Positions 26,808 to 35,623 of a DNA stretch of 64,000 nucleotides are shown piece after piece. Origin of the DNA: Zhihengliuella flava. GTDB lineage: Bacteria; Actinomycetota; Actinomycetes; Actinomycetales; Micrococcaceae. The DNA lies in contig NZ_JADOTZ010000001.1 of the NCBI RefSeq assembly GCF_015751895.1, positions 620,001 through 684,000 of the forward strand. Reading direction: 5' to 3'. The number at the start of each line of letters is the position of its first letter. Positions within the stretch are counted from its first letter, which is position 1. The notes under the pieces were generated by a model. The model was given only the letters and a program-made list of their open reading frames with translations. It searched no databases and was not told the DNA's origin. A program made the translations under genes and the position numbers.

Positions 26808-28079
26808 TTAGAAGCTCTTGGCTTCCTCGACCCACGTGTTCCAGCTGGTCTCAGCGTCCTCGATGCCGTCAAAGACGCGGGTGATGGCATTCTGCAGACC
26901 GTCGTGGAATTGGAAGTACTTCGCTCCCTTGTACGGGGTCACCGTGATGGCCTCTGAGCGTTCGATCCCGATCTGCCCGACGGGAGCATCGTTGAAGTAC
27001 TCGCTCGTCGCGTCGGTGAGTGCGGCGTCCTCATAGGCGCCGGACTGGCTCGGGAAGGTGCCAGCGTTCTCGAAAGCCTTCATCTGGGTCTCGGGGCTGG
27101 TGAGCCAGTCCGCCAACTTCTGGGCCTCCTCGACATTGGGCCCATTCTCCGGCACGACCAAGTAGGAGCCGCCCCAATTGGAACCGCCGCCCGGGAAGGC
27201 GTTGGCGATGTCCCAGCCTTGGACCTCCGGCGCCTCTCCCTCGATGATGCCGTGCATCCAGCCCGGGCAGAGCATTGTGGCGAACTCGCCGTTGGCCATC
27301 GAGGCGTACCAATCTTCCGACCACTGGCCGGCGTAGGCGGAAATCGGTACGGCCTGTTCCACCACCGTGTCGTAGGCCTCGCGGACCACCGGATTTTCCG
27401 TCGCGATGACGGAACCGTCCGTGTCCTCGTAGGTTTTTTCCTGCTGATTCATGATGCCCTGGAACACCGAATTCGCGGAGTCGACGAACGGCTGACCGGT
27501 CGCTTCCGTGTACTCGGCCCCGACCTCGAAGAAGGCCTCCCAGGTGGGGAACAAGGCGGCCACTTCCTCACGGTCGCTCGGCAGTCCCGCCTCTTCGAAC
27601 AGATCACCGCGGTAACAGATCGCCTGCGGCCCGATGTCCGTCCCGTAGCCGACGAGGTTCCCCTCGGCGTCCGTCGCGGCGCTTTCTTTCCACTCCAGCC
27701 AGCGGCCCTTCAACTCCTCGGGCACCGGCGCCAGCAAGTCGGAGTACTGCATCATCTCGGTGTACCAGTCCACCTCGACGGCCTCGATATCGCTCAGGCC
27801 CGTCTTGCCGAGCTTCTGGAAGAAGTTGGCGCGGGCGTCATTGGAGGTCGCCGCCTTGTTATGCACGATCGTGACGCCATGGGCGTCCTCGTACTCCGCC
27901 AGAAGCTCGTCCGTGTAGCCAAAGTCGTTGAACGTCGAGATCGAGAGCGTGACGTCTCCGCCGTCGCTGCCCTCGGCGGCCTCGCCTGATCCGCAGGCGG
28001 ACAGGGACAGCGCGCCGATGGCGCCGAGTGCGGTGAGAGCGGCGATCCGACGACCGGCTCGCGTGGTGTTCCTCGTCAT
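26808..28079 (-). CDS. cebE: Sugar-binding lipoprotein of ABC transporter (CebE type)
   Basis: Solute-binding protein of 423 residues. A basic start, hydrophobic stretch and LSLSACGSG lipobox show a lipoprotein signal peptide with the cysteine near residue 29. The mature part is a family 1 extracellular binding protein (STFNDFGYTDELLAEYEDAHG at its start). AAGGAG precedes the ATG. It is the first gene of the cellobiose-type operon, and both CebR-type operators lie within 110 bases upstream. Confidence 0.92.
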   Translation of the reverse strand: MTRNTTRAGRRIAALTALGAIGALSLSACGSGEAAEGSDGGDVTLSISTFNDFGYTDELLAEYEDAHGVTIVHNKAATSNDARANFFQKLGKTGLSDIEAVEVDWYTEMMQYSDLLAPVPEELKGRWLEWKESAATDAEGNLVGYGTDIGPQAICYRGDLFEEAGLPSDREEVAALFPTWEAFFEVGAEYTEATGQPFVDSANSVFQGIMNQQEKTYEDTDGSVIATENPVVREAYDTVVEQAVPISAYAGQWSEDWYASMANGEFATMLCPGWMHGIIEGEAPEVQGWDIANAFPGGGSNWGGSYLVVPENGPNVEEAQKLADWLTSPETQMKAFENAGTFPSQSGAYEDAALTDATSEYFNDAPVGQIGIERSEAITVTPYKGAKYFQFHDGLQNAITRVFDGIEDAETSWNTWVEEAKSF

Positions 28080-28137
28080 GATTTCACTCCTTGTGAAGCA
28101 CTGCGGTGATGAGGCGCGGCCAAGACCACCAGAAACG

Positions 28138-28151
28138 TGGGAGCGCTCTCA
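28138..28151. promoter_or_regulatory. CebR-type operator 1
   Basis: TGGGAGCGCTCTCA, a 14-base palindrome differing from the CebR consensus TGGGAGCGCTCCCA at one position. It lies 59 bases upstream of the binding-protein gene. Its centre is 35 bases from that of operator 2, so two dimers could sit side by side over the divergent promoters. Confidence 0.85.
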
Positions 28152-28172
28152 CCTGTGATGGAAAGAACAATA

Positions 28173-28186
28173 TGAGAGCGCTCCCA
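28173..28186. promoter_or_regulatory. CebR-type operator 2
   Basis: TGAGAGCGCTCCCA, the mirror of operator 1, again one mismatch from the CebR consensus. It lies in the divergent region between the sugar operon and the Gfo/Idh gene and could control both. Confidence 0.85.
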
Positions 28187-28260
28187 CATGTGTCAACCAT
28201 CACACTGAAATGCCTCCGGGTTGCGGTCAGCGACGGGGCTGCCACGCCGCGCGTGGGTGA

Positions 28261-28273
28261 TAGGTTCATGGCC
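28261..28273 (+). promoter_or_regulatory. Putative -10 element of a leaderless promoter for the Gfo/Idh gene
   Basis: TAGGTT at 28261-28266 ends seven bases before the ATG at 28274. This spacing places transcription start at the A of that ATG and favours it over the ATG at 28268, which would be only one base after the box. Confidence 0.45.
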
Positions 28274-29290
28274 ATGAGCACTCTTCGGTGGGGCATTCTG
28301 GCCACAGGCATGATCACGCACCTCTTCACACAAGACGCGGTCCGAGCCGGGCTACACGTGACCTCGGTCGGCTCACGGTCGCGCGCCTCAGCGGAGGCCT
28401 TCGCCGCAGAATTCTCGATCCCCCACGCCCACGGCAGCTATGCGGAACTCGTGGCGAGCGACGACGTCGACATCGTCTATATCGGGACCCCACATCCCAT
28501 GCACTATGCGAACGCCGTGCTCGCCTTGGAGCACGGCAAGCACGTGCTGGTGGAAAAGCCGCTGACGCTCAACGCGGCGGAAGCTGCCGCCCTGCGGGAC
28601 CTAGCCCGCTCCCAGGGCCTGCTGTTGATGGAGGCCATGTGGACCCGCTACCTTCCGCACATGGAACGCATCCGGCACCTTCTCCACGCCGGAGGCATTG
28701 GAGAGGTGCGCGCGCTCATGGCGGATCACACCCAATCCATTTCCACGGACCCGTCCCACCGGCTCAACGCCCTCGAGCTGGGCGGCGGCTCCCTTCTGGA
28801 CCTAGGGATTTACCCCATCTCGTTGGCCTGGGATCTCCTCGGTCAGCCCACCGCCGTGACCGCCTCCGCTCGCTTGTCCGAGACGGGCGCGGATGCCGAG
28901 GTGGCCACCATCATGACGCACGCGTCAGGAGCCCTCTCGACGTCGCTGTCCACCTCCCGCTCCGCTGGCCCCAACCAGGCACACATCCTCGGCACCGCGG
29001 GGCGGATCGAGGTCGATTCCATCTGGTACAACGCGACCAGCTTCACGCACTACGACGCCGCCGGCGAGGTGGTGGAGAGGTACCGCAGTTCCGTGCCCGG
29101 CCGCGGCATGCAGTATCAGGCGCTGGCCGCCGAGCGCTTCATCACCGAGGGATCGCTGGACAGCGACCTGCTGCCTCTGGACGAATCGGTAGCCATCATG
29201 GGCACGCTGGACGAAGTGCGGCGGCAGATCGGCGTGGTGTACCCGGGTGAAGGCGAGGGCGCCGACGTCAGAACAGCTGGATCGGTTTGA
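28274..29290 (+). CDS. Gfo/Idh/MocA-family oxidoreductase
   Basis: NAD(P)-dependent dehydrogenase of 338 residues. The N-terminal Rossmann fold (RWGILATGMITHLFTQDAVR) contains a variant of the usual GxGxxA loop, and EKPLTLNAAEA holds the conserved EKP motif. The C-terminal half is the alpha/beta substrate domain. It is transcribed divergently from the cellobiose operon with the two CebR-type operators in between, so a sugar-linked role is likely. The substrate is unknown. An ATG at 28268 is an alternative start. Its last 23 bases overlap the convergent site-2 protease gene. Confidence 0.88.
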   Translation: MSTLRWGILATGMITHLFTQDAVRAGLHVTSVGSRSRASAEAFAAEFSIPHAHGSYAELVASDDVDIVYIGTPHPMHYANAVLALEHGKHVLVEKPLTLNAAEAAALRDLARSQGLLLMEAMWTRYLPHMERIRHLLHAGGIGEVRALMADHTQSISTDPSHRLNALELGGGSLLDLGIYPISLAWDLLGQPTAVTASARLSETGADAEVATIMTHASGALSTSLSTSRSAGPNQAHILGTAGRIEVDSIWYNATSFTHYDAAGEVVERYRSSVPGRGMQYQALAAERFITEGSLDSDLLPLDESVAIMGTLDEVRRQIGVVYPGEGEGADVRTAGSV

Positions 29291-30680
29291 CGATGTCCGC
29301 GAAGATCAGCATGGCACCCATGACCAGGAGCAGGCCGGCCACGGCGTAGGTCACCGGCAGCATCTTCGCGATGTCCACCGGGCCGGGATCCTTCCGCTTG
29401 AAGATCTTGGCAATCCCCCTGCGCAAGGCCTCCCACAGCGCGCCGGCGACGTGCCCGCCGTCCAACGGCAGCAGCGGGATCAGGTTGAAGACGAAGAGGG
29501 CGACATTCAGGCTCGCGATGAGGCCCACCAGCGTGGATGCGCGATCCTGCAGCGGGATCTCTTCCATGGCGGAGACCTCACCGGCGATCCGGCCGACGCC
29601 CACCACGGAGATCGGGCCGTTCGGATCACGCGGGGCGTCAGTAAACGCGGCCCGCCCCACCGCGACCATGCGCGCCGGCAAGTCCAAGACGACGTCGGCC
29701 ACGGCCCGGACGTTCTCTCCCACCTTCTCCGGCACCTCGGTCAGTGGCAGCGTCATGAGCTGCGACTGGGAACCCATGCCCACAAACCCGACCTCAACGG
29801 TCTCCACGTTTCCGGCGGCGTCAGTGACGGGCCGGCCGATCGCGTCCAGTGCTGGCCGCTCCGTCAAGCGGGGCGTGATGGTGGTGGTCTGCTCGACGCC
29901 GTCCCGCACGTACGTCACGGGCACGTCTTCGCCGGCGGTTTGTCGGATGAGCTCGGTGAGCTTCATCCAGTCCCACTCGGCCACGGCCACGCCGTTGTAC
30001 TCGGTGATGAGGTCTCCGGGCAGCAGGCCCGCCGCGTAGGCCGGAGCCTCGGGGTCCGCTGGGCGACATACGGCGTCCTCGCCCGAGGAGGCCCTGGCCT
30101 GTTGCTCCTCGGAGCTGATGACGCACTGGCTGACTTCGGAGATCCGGACCGTATTTTGATACGTCCCCACCCCACTGATGAGCACGGCGAGCAACACGGT
30201 GGCGATGATCAGGTTCATCAGCGGGCCGCCGAGCATGATGATGATGCGCTTGTAGACCGGCAGCTGATAGAACATGCGGTGCTCGTCGCCCGGCTGCAGT
30301 TGCTCCGCGGAGGCCCGGCGGGCGTCGTCGGCTAACTGCTGGAACATGCCGGTCGACGTCGGCCGCGGCGCCGGTGCGGCGCCGTCAGCGTCGAGCGCGC
30401 CCGCGCCCAGATCGGTAGCACCCACCTTGCCCTTCTGCTTCGCGGGCGGATACATGCCAATCATGGAGACGTAGCCGCCCAGCGGGATGGCCTTGAGTCC
30501 GTACTCGGTCTCACCCTTCTTCGTAGACCAGAGCGTGGGGCCGAAGCCGATCATGTACTGCGGCGTGCGCACACCGAAGAGCTTGGCGGGCACCAAGTGC
30601 CCCACTTCGTGCAGGGCGATCGAGACGGCGACGCCGATGAGGACGATGACCACGCCGGCGATAAACAGCAAAATACTCAT
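29268..30680 (-). CDS. rip: Site-2 intramembrane zinc metalloprotease (M50, Rip/RseP type)
   Basis: Membrane protease of 470 residues that cuts anti-sigma factors and other membrane proteins within the bilayer. The HEVGH zinc motif is at 24-28 in the first membrane helix. One PDZ domain lies in the middle ([20 protein letters not shown]), and the third zinc ligand is in [12 protein letters not shown] near the C-terminus. The start overlaps the dxr stop by four bases (ATGA), the arrangement typical of dxr-rip pairs in Actinomycetota. Confidence 0.94.
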   Translation of the reverse strand: MSILLFIAGVVIVLIGVAVSIALHEVGHLVPAKLFGVRTPQYMIGFGPTLWSTKKGETEYGLKAIPLGGYVSMIGMYPPAKQKGKVGATDLGAGALDADGAAPAPRPTSTGMFQQLADDARRASAEQLQPGDEHRMFYQLPVYKRIIIMLGGPLMNLIIATVLLAVLISGVGTYQNTVRISEVSQCVISSEEQQARASSGEDAVCRPADPEAPAYAAGLLPGDLITEYNGVAVAEWDWMKLTELIRQTAGEDVPVTYVRDGVEQTTTITPRLTERPALDAIGRPVTDAAGNVETVEVGFVGMGSQSQLMTLPLTEVPEKVGENVRAVADVVLDLPARMVAVGRAAFTDAPRDPNGPISVVGVGRIAGEVSAMEEIPLQDRASTLVGLIASLNVALFVFNLIPLLPLDGGHVAGALWEALRRGIAKIFKRKDPGPVDIAKMLPVTYAVAGLLLVMGAMLIFADIVKPIQLF

Positions 30681-31963
30681 GCGTTGTGTCCGTTCCCTCG
30701 GTCCCGGCTCGGGCCTGACCAGCGCGCCCGCGCGTGGCGGCGGGCCCATGCCTCGGCGGCCAACACGGCCTCCACGCTGAGCTCGCCCCCGGTGACGGCG
30801 GCGGCGTCGTAGTCCTCGACGACGGCGGCGACGGCGTCGACGATGTCGAGGAAGCCGATGCGGCGATCGTGGAAGGCCTCGACCGCCTCCTCGTTCGCCG
30901 CGTTGTAGACGGCCATGTGCGTTGGCGACGCGGCGGCGGCTTGCTTAGCGAGGCGGATGGCGCCGAACGTGTCCTCGTCGAGCGGCTCGAACGTCCACTG
31001 GGCCGCCTGCGTGAAGTCGACGGCGGACGCGGCGCCCGGCACGCGATGCGGCCAGCCGATGCCGAGGGCGATCGGCAACCGCATGTCCGGCGGGGAGGCC
31101 TGGGCCATGATGGAGCCGTCGACGAACTCGACCATCGAGTGCACGATCGACTGCGGGTGCACCACGGGCTCGATCCGCTCCAGCGGGATGTCGAACAGCA
31201 GATGCGCCTCGATCACTTCCAGCGCCTTGTTGACCATGGTGGCCGAGTTGGTGGTGACCACGCGGCCCATGTCCCACGTCGGGTGCGCCAGCGCCTGCTC
31301 GGGGGTGACAGTGGCCAGCTCAGCGCGGGCGCGGCCGCGGAACGGCCCCCCGGAGGCGGTCACGATGAGCCGCGCGACTTCCCGTTCCCCGCCGGAGCGC
31401 AGTGCCTGCGCGAGCGCCGAATGCTCCGAATCCACGGGCACGATCTGCCCGGGCGCGGCTGCGTCCTTCACCAGCGCGCCGCCGACGATCAGCGATTCCT
31501 TGTTGGCTAGCGCCAGCAGGTGCCCTGCGTCCAGCGCGGCGAGCGTGGGGGCCAGCCCGATGGACCCGGTAATGCCGTTGAGCACGACGTCGGCGTCGGG
31601 CCATCCGGCAATGGCCGCGGCGGCCTCGGGGCCGGTGAAGAGTTCCGGACGGTAGGCCCCCGCGCCGCTGCGCGGAACGGACGCGGTAGCGCAGGCGGCA
31701 TCCAGCGCGGCGGCGAGCTGCGCCGTCGTACCCGCGGCCGATCCCACGGCCTCGGCGCGCGTGGCGACGGCCTGCCGGGCCAGCAGCTCGAGGTTGGACC
31801 CGCCAGAGAGGGCCACCGCGGTGAAGCGCCCGGGGGCCTTCGCGATCACGTCGAGGCCCTGCGTGCCGATGGAACCGGTCGAGCCGATCAGCGCGACGCG
31901 ACGGGGCGCCCCGGACGCGCCGGGGCCCTCGGACAGCGGGAAGGAGAAACTCTGAGCACTCAC
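30677..31963 (-). CDS. dxr: 1-deoxy-D-xylulose 5-phosphate reductoisomerase
   Basis: Dxr of 428 residues, the first committed enzyme of the MEP isoprenoid pathway, turning DXP into MEP with NADPH. Visible motifs are the NADPH loop [12 protein letters not shown], the active-site segment [10 protein letters not shown], and the [12 protein letters not shown] metal-binding segment. The GTG at 31963 follows a GGGAGAA site, and the preceding sequence in this frame is unrelated. It works upstream of IspG in the same pathway. Confidence 0.96.
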   Translation of the reverse strand: MSAQSFSFPLSEGPGASGAPRRVALIGSTGSIGTQGLDVIAKAPGRFTAVALSGGSNLELLARQAVATRAEAVGSAAGTTAQLAAALDAACATASVPRSGAGAYRPELFTGPEAAAAIAGWPDADVVLNGITGSIGLAPTLAALDAGHLLALANKESLIVGGALVKDAAAPGQIVPVDSEHSALAQALRSGGEREVARLIVTASGGPFRGRARAELATVTPEQALAHPTWDMGRVVTTNSATMVNKALEVIEAHLLFDIPLERIEPVVHPQSIVHSMVEFVDGSIMAQASPPDMRLPIALGIGWPHRVPGAASAVDFTQAAQWTFEPLDEDTFGAIRLAKQAAAASPTHMAVYNAANEEAVEAFHDRRIGFLDIVDAVAAVVEDYDAAAVTGGELSVEAVLAAEAWARRHARARWSGPSRDRGNGHNA

Positions 31964-31983
31964 CCGCCTATTCTCCCAGACCT

Positions 31984-32409
31984 TTAGCGGACCGGTTCCG
32001 CGACGTGGTCTGCGGCGCCCTCGGCGTCCTGGACAGCCGGCTTCTGCCCGCCGGTGATGATCGCCCACAGGTACATCAGGACGAGGCCGGTCACGACGGT
32101 GGCGTGGTACCCCAGCCGCTCGGCGCCAAGCAGCACATCCGACAGGTAGTAGGTGAGCACACACAGTGCGGTGGACAGCAATCCGATGGCACCTGCCAAG
32201 CGGCTCGGGCGCCCGCCCGCGAAGAGGGCAATGGCGGCGATGACCAAGAACAGAGCGGGGATGCCGCCCAGGATGAGATTGGCCGTGATCGCGTCGATCT
32301 CCATGCGCTGGAATGCCATTTGCAGGCGGGGGAAAATGGCTACATAGGCCTCGGCTCCGCCAATGACGGCGAGGACGGAACCAACGAGGGCGCCAATGAC
32401 AGACTTCAC
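31984..32409 (-). CDS. Four-helix membrane protein, unknown
   Basis: Protein of 141 residues with four hydrophobic segments (about 4-24, 45-65, 72-92 and 103-120) and a short acidic tail, so a small integral membrane protein. AAGGACACCC before the ATG gives a plausible ribosome-binding site. It stops 20 bases before dxr and may be co-transcribed with it. No family is recognised. Confidence 0.7.
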   Translation of the reverse strand: MKSVIGALVGSVLAVIGGAEAYVAIFPRLQMAFQRMEIDAITANLILGGIPALFLVIAAIALFAGGRPSRLAGAIGLLSTALCVLTYYLSDVLLGAERLGYHATVVTGLVLMYLWAIITGGQKPAVQDAEGAADHVAEPVR

Positions 32410-32489
32410 GGGTGTCCTTTCAGGAACAACAATTGATGCGCACCCAATCTGCCAAACGGCGGGCCCCGTGTCACCTTGGCGGGCCAGTA

Positions 32490-32517
32490 TGGCGCCTGTG
32501 AGTTTTCACAGGCGCCA
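32490..32517 (-). terminator. Hairpin downstream of ohr
   Basis: Perfect 12-base arms TGGCGCCTGTGA (32490-32501) and TCACAGGCGCCA (32506-32517) with a GTTT/AAAC loop, beginning six bases after the ohr stop on the minus strand. A good candidate intrinsic terminator for ohr, separating it from the membrane-protein gene. Confidence 0.75.
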
Positions 32518-32523
32518 CACCGA

Positions 32524-32946
32524 TTAGTCCTCGGCCACGCGAATCTCAACGTCGATGTTGCCTCGGGTCGCTCGCGAGTAGGGGCACACCTGATGGGCCT
32601 TGTCCGCGAGGTCTTGGGCCTTGGCCTTCTCGACGCCCGGCAGGACGACCTCAAGGATCACGGCGAGCTGAAGATTGCCCTCGTCGTCTTTCCCGAGGGT
32701 GACCTGCGAGCCGATGCTCGAGTCGGCCACGTCGACGCCGTCCTTCTTGGCCACCAGCTGCAGGGCCCCGTGGAAGCACGCTGCATAGCCGGAGGCGAAG
32801 AGCTGCTCGGGGTTGGCGCCGTCGCCGGAGCCTCCCATGGACTCGGGAGCGGCGAGGTCGAACTCGACCTGACCGTCCTTGGTGACCACGTGGCCGTCAC
32901 GGCCCGCTCCGGTGGCCAGTGCTTCTGCGGTGTACAGCTCGTTCAT
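32524..32946 (-). CDS. ohr: Organic hydroperoxide resistance protein (Ohr, OsmC family)
   Basis: Thiol peroxidase of 140 residues that reduces organic hydroperoxides. Both catalytic cysteines are in place: C57 in YAACFHGAL and C121 in VCPYSRA. The Ohr signature NPEQLFASGYAACF distinguishes it from OsmC. AAAGGACG precedes the ATG at 32946. No OhrR regulator gene is beside it. A strong hairpin follows, so it is probably a single-gene unit. Confidence 0.94.
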   Translation of the reverse strand: MNELYTAEALATGAGRDGHVVTKDGQVEFDLAAPESMGGSGDGANPEQLFASGYAACFHGALQLVAKKDGVDVADSSIGSQVTLGKDDEGNLQLAVILEVVLPGVEKAKAQDLADKAHQVCPYSRATRGNIDVEIRVAED

Positions 32947-33066
32947 GGCACGTCCTTTCGTCGATGAACTCCGTCTGTGGAGTACGGACGTTGCCACTCA
33001 AACACACTGCCGGGCTGTTGTGTAGCGGCGGACAGCCAACACGTGGGTAATCCACACCTGACTCCC

Positions 33067-33084
33067 AGCGGAGACGGCTCCGCT
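33067..33084 (-). terminator. Short hairpin at the end of the CitE-like gene
   Basis: Arms AGCGGAG (33067-33073) and CTCCGCT (33078-33084) overlap the stop codon of the lyase gene. Could end the leucine-type operon. The stem is only seven bases and no T run follows. Confidence 0.3.
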
Positions 33085-33913
33085 AGCGTGTGGTGCGCGC
33101 TCGTTCCGCGAGCAATCGCGCCTTCTTCAGCACCACCTCATCCACCATCTGGCCCTCGTAGCGGAAGGCACCGGGCTCGCGCGCGGCAGCGTCGAGCACG
33201 CCGTTCGCCCACGCAAGTTGCTCGGTGCTCGGCCGGTAGCCCGCGCGGATCACCTCGGCTTGCGCCGGGTGAATGCACGCGGTGGCCGCAAAGCCCTGCG
33301 CGACGGCGTCGCTCACCTCGGCCGCGAGCCCTTCGGTGTCCTTGATGTCTAGGTACACCGAATCGATCGCCGCCTTGCCGTGCGCCCCGGCGGCGAGCCG
33401 CACCTGCGCGCGGGCCTGCACCGGGACGGATCGGTAGGCGCCCAGCCCGGTGGCGGCGTCGTACCGGCTAGCCGTCCCGCCGAGGGAGGCGATGAGGTCC
33501 TCCGCACCCCACATGAGCGCCACGACGTTCGGCTCGGCCGCGATGGCCGGCGCGTTGACGACGCCGGCGGCGGTCTCGATGAGCGCGATCACGCTGTAAC
33601 CGGCGAGCGCACCGGCCTCGCCGGGCGCCTCGGTCTTGGCGAGCATGACCGTGCGGTAGGGCGTACGGGCGACGGCGGCGAGGTCCGCGACGTGATCCTC
33701 CGTGCCCGCGGGGTTGATCCGGACGATGGTCCGGGCCGCCTCCAGCGTGCTGGCGGCGACGGCCTCGCGCGCGGCCGGGCGCGCCTCGGGCAACACGGCG
33801 TCCTCAAGGTCCAGGATCACCGCGTCCGCCCGCTCGGCGGCCTTGGCGTAGCGTTCGGGCCGGTCCGCCGGGCAGAACAGGATGGACGGGCCGAGAGCGA
33901 AGCTCGTGCTCAC
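33083..33913 (-). CDS. CitE-like beta-hydroxyacyl-CoA lyase (HpcH/HpaI superfamily)
   Basis: TIM-barrel lyase of 276 residues. Start LFCPADRPERYAKAAERADAVILDLEDAV is the CitE-like signature, with the metal-binding acidic residues in ALIETAAGV and WGAEDL. It ends an operon of acyl-CoA carboxylase, acyl-CoA dehydrogenase and MaoC hydratase laid out like Rv2498c-Rv2502c of Mycobacterium tuberculosis. The Rv2498c product has been described as a lyase of (R)-HMG-CoA and citramalyl-CoA in leucine and itaconate breakdown. The same role is likely here. GTG start with GTGA overlap to the MaoC gene. Confidence 0.87.
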   Translation of the reverse strand: MSTSFALGPSILFCPADRPERYAKAAERADAVILDLEDAVLPEARPAAREAVAASTLEAARTIVRINPAGTEDHVADLAAVARTPYRTVMLAKTEAPGEAGALAGYSVIALIETAAGVVNAPAIAAEPNVVALMWGAEDLIASLGGTASRYDAATGLGAYRSVPVQARAQVRLAAGAHGKAAIDSVYLDIKDTEGLAAEVSDAVAQGFAATACIHPAQAEVIRAGYRPSTEQLAWANGVLDAAAREPGAFRYEGQMVDEVVLKKARLLAERARTTR

Positions 33914-34455
33914 GCCTGCACCTCACCGGCGAGTGCGCTCTCATGGGCGGCTCGCTCCCACATGAGACAGGAGCGCGTCGCTTCCGCGACCACCGTGCCA
34001 TCCTGCTGATAGCCCGTGTGCTTCATGGTCACCACGCCCTGCCCGGGGCGGGACGACGACGGCCGCACGCTGAGGATCTCCGTTTCCGAGGTCAGCGTAT
34101 CCCCGTGGAAGAGCGGGGCCGGGAAGCGGATCTCGCTCAGACCGAGCTGGGCCACGATGGTTCCCTGCGTGATTTGCGTGACGGACTGGCCGATCAGGGT
34201 CGCGAGCGTGAACATCGAGTTGACCAGCCGCTGCCCGAACGGCTGCTGGGCACTCCACGCCGCGTCCAGGTGGAGGGCTTGGGTGTTCATCGTCATCGTG
34301 GTGAACAGGACGTTATCCGTTTCGGTGATGGTCCGCCCCGGACTATGCACATAGACGTCCCCGACCTGCAGCTCGTCCAGATACCGGCCGCGCTGCTCAA
34401 TCCGGCGTCCGGCCCGCTGCCCCGGCGAGGCGTCCAGTCCGTGGCTCTCGCTCAT
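33910..34455 (-). CDS. MaoC-family acyl-CoA hydratase
   Basis: Hot-dog-fold protein of 181 residues in the MaoC dehydratase family (GRTITETDNVLFTTMTMNTQALHLD, then NSMFTLATLIG). From the operon context it probably hydrates 3-methylglutaconyl-CoA in leucine degradation. Its ATG overlaps the acyl-CoA dehydrogenase stop (ATGA), and its stop overlaps the lyase start, so the three are translationally coupled. Confidence 0.85.
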   Translation of the reverse strand: MSESHGLDASPGQRAGRRIEQRGRYLDELQVGDVYVHSPGRTITETDNVLFTTMTMNTQALHLDAAWSAQQPFGQRLVNSMFTLATLIGQSVTQITQGTIVAQLGLSEIRFPAPLFHGDTLTSETEILSVRPSSSRPGQGVVTMKHTGYQQDGTVVAEATRSCLMWERAAHESALAGEVQA

Positions 34456-35621
34456 GCTGTCAACCCCAATTCGCGTGCAATCAGCATCAGCTGGACCTCC
34501 GTGGTCCCCTCCCCGACCTCGAGGATCTTCGAATCGCGGTAGTGGCGGGAGACGAGGAACTCGTTCATGAATCCGTACCCGCCGAAGACCTGCGTCGCGT
34601 CCCGGGCGTTGTCCATGGCGGCCTCACCGGCGACCAGCTTAGCGATCGCGGCCTCCGTCTTGAACGGTTTGCCAGCCAGCATCTTTGACGCCGCCTTATA
34701 GTAGGCCAGCCGCGCGGTGTGGGCGCGGGTTTGCATGCGGGCGATCTTGAACGCGATCGCCTGGTTGGAACCGATGCTGCGGCCGAACTGCTCGCGCTCC
34801 TTGGCGTAGCGCACGGACTCATCAACGCACCCCTGCGCGGCACCCGTCGCGAGCGCAGCGATCGCCACCCGGCCCTCGTCGAGGATCGAGAGGAAGTTTG
34901 CGTACCCCCGGCCACGCTCGCCGAGCAGATTCTCCTCTGGCACGCGCACGTTCTTCAGCGTCAGCGGATGCGTGTCTGAGGCATTCCAGCCCACCTTGTT
35001 GTAGGCGGGCTCAGCCGTGAAACCCTCCGTGTCGGTCGGGACGATGATCGTGGAGATTTCCTTCTTGATGCTGCCGTCTTTACGCTCCGTCTGCCCGGTG
35101 ACCGCGGTGACGGTGACGTGCTGCGTGATGTCGGTGCCGGAGTTGGTGATGAACTCCTTGGTCCCGTTGATGACCCATTCGCCGTTCTCCAGCTTGGCCG
35201 TCGTCCGCGTCCCCGAGGCGTCGGAACCCGCTTCGGATTCGGTCAGGCCGAACCCGGCGAGCGCCTCGCCGGCGGCGAGCTTCGGCAGCCACGTGGCCTT
35301 TTGCTCCGCCGTACCGAAGCGGTGGATGGGCATCGCACCGAGGGAGACGCCGGCCTCCAGAGTGATGGCGCACGACTGGTCGACGCGGGCGATCTCCTCT
35401 AGCGCCAGGGAGAGCGCAAAGTAGTCGCCGCCCATGCCGCCGTGTTCTTCCTCAAACGGCAGTCCGAACAGCCCCAACTGGCCCATTTGGGCCACGATCT
35501 CGTAGGGGAAGCTGTGTTCCTCGTCGTGCTTGGCGGAGACCGGAGCGATCACCTCTTGGGCGAAGTCGCGAACGGTCTCCACGAGATCCTGATACTCGTC
35601 TTCCAATTCAAAATTCGGCAT
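34452..35621 (-). CDS. Acyl-CoA dehydrogenase, probably isovaleryl-type
   Basis: FAD enzyme of 389 residues introducing a double bond into a short acyl-CoA. Typical blocks are FGLTESEAGSDASGTRTTA, the flavin-binding REQFGRSIGSNQAIAFKIA, and QVFGGYGFMNEFLVSRHYRDSKI with the closing EGTTEVQ. Position after the carboxylase genes suggests isovaleryl-CoA as substrate. AAGGAG sits seven bases before the ATG at 35621 and only one before the ATG at 35627, which overlaps the accA stop, so 35621 is preferred. Confidence 0.92.
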   Translation of the reverse strand: MPNFELEDEYQDLVETVRDFAQEVIAPVSAKHDEEHSFPYEIVAQMGQLGLFGLPFEEEHGGMGGDYFALSLALEEIARVDQSCAITLEAGVSLGAMPIHRFGTAEQKATWLPKLAAGEALAGFGLTESEAGSDASGTRTTAKLENGEWVINGTKEFITNSGTDITQHVTVTAVTGQTERKDGSIKKEISTIIVPTDTEGFTAEPAYNKVGWNASDTHPLTLKNVRVPEENLLGERGRGYANFLSILDEGRVAIAALATGAAQGCVDESVRYAKEREQFGRSIGSNQAIAFKIARMQTRAHTARLAYYKAASKMLAGKPFKTEAAIAKLVAGEAAMDNARDATQVFGGYGFMNEFLVSRHYRDSKILEVGEGTTEVQLMLIARELGLTA

Positions 35622-35623
35622 GT

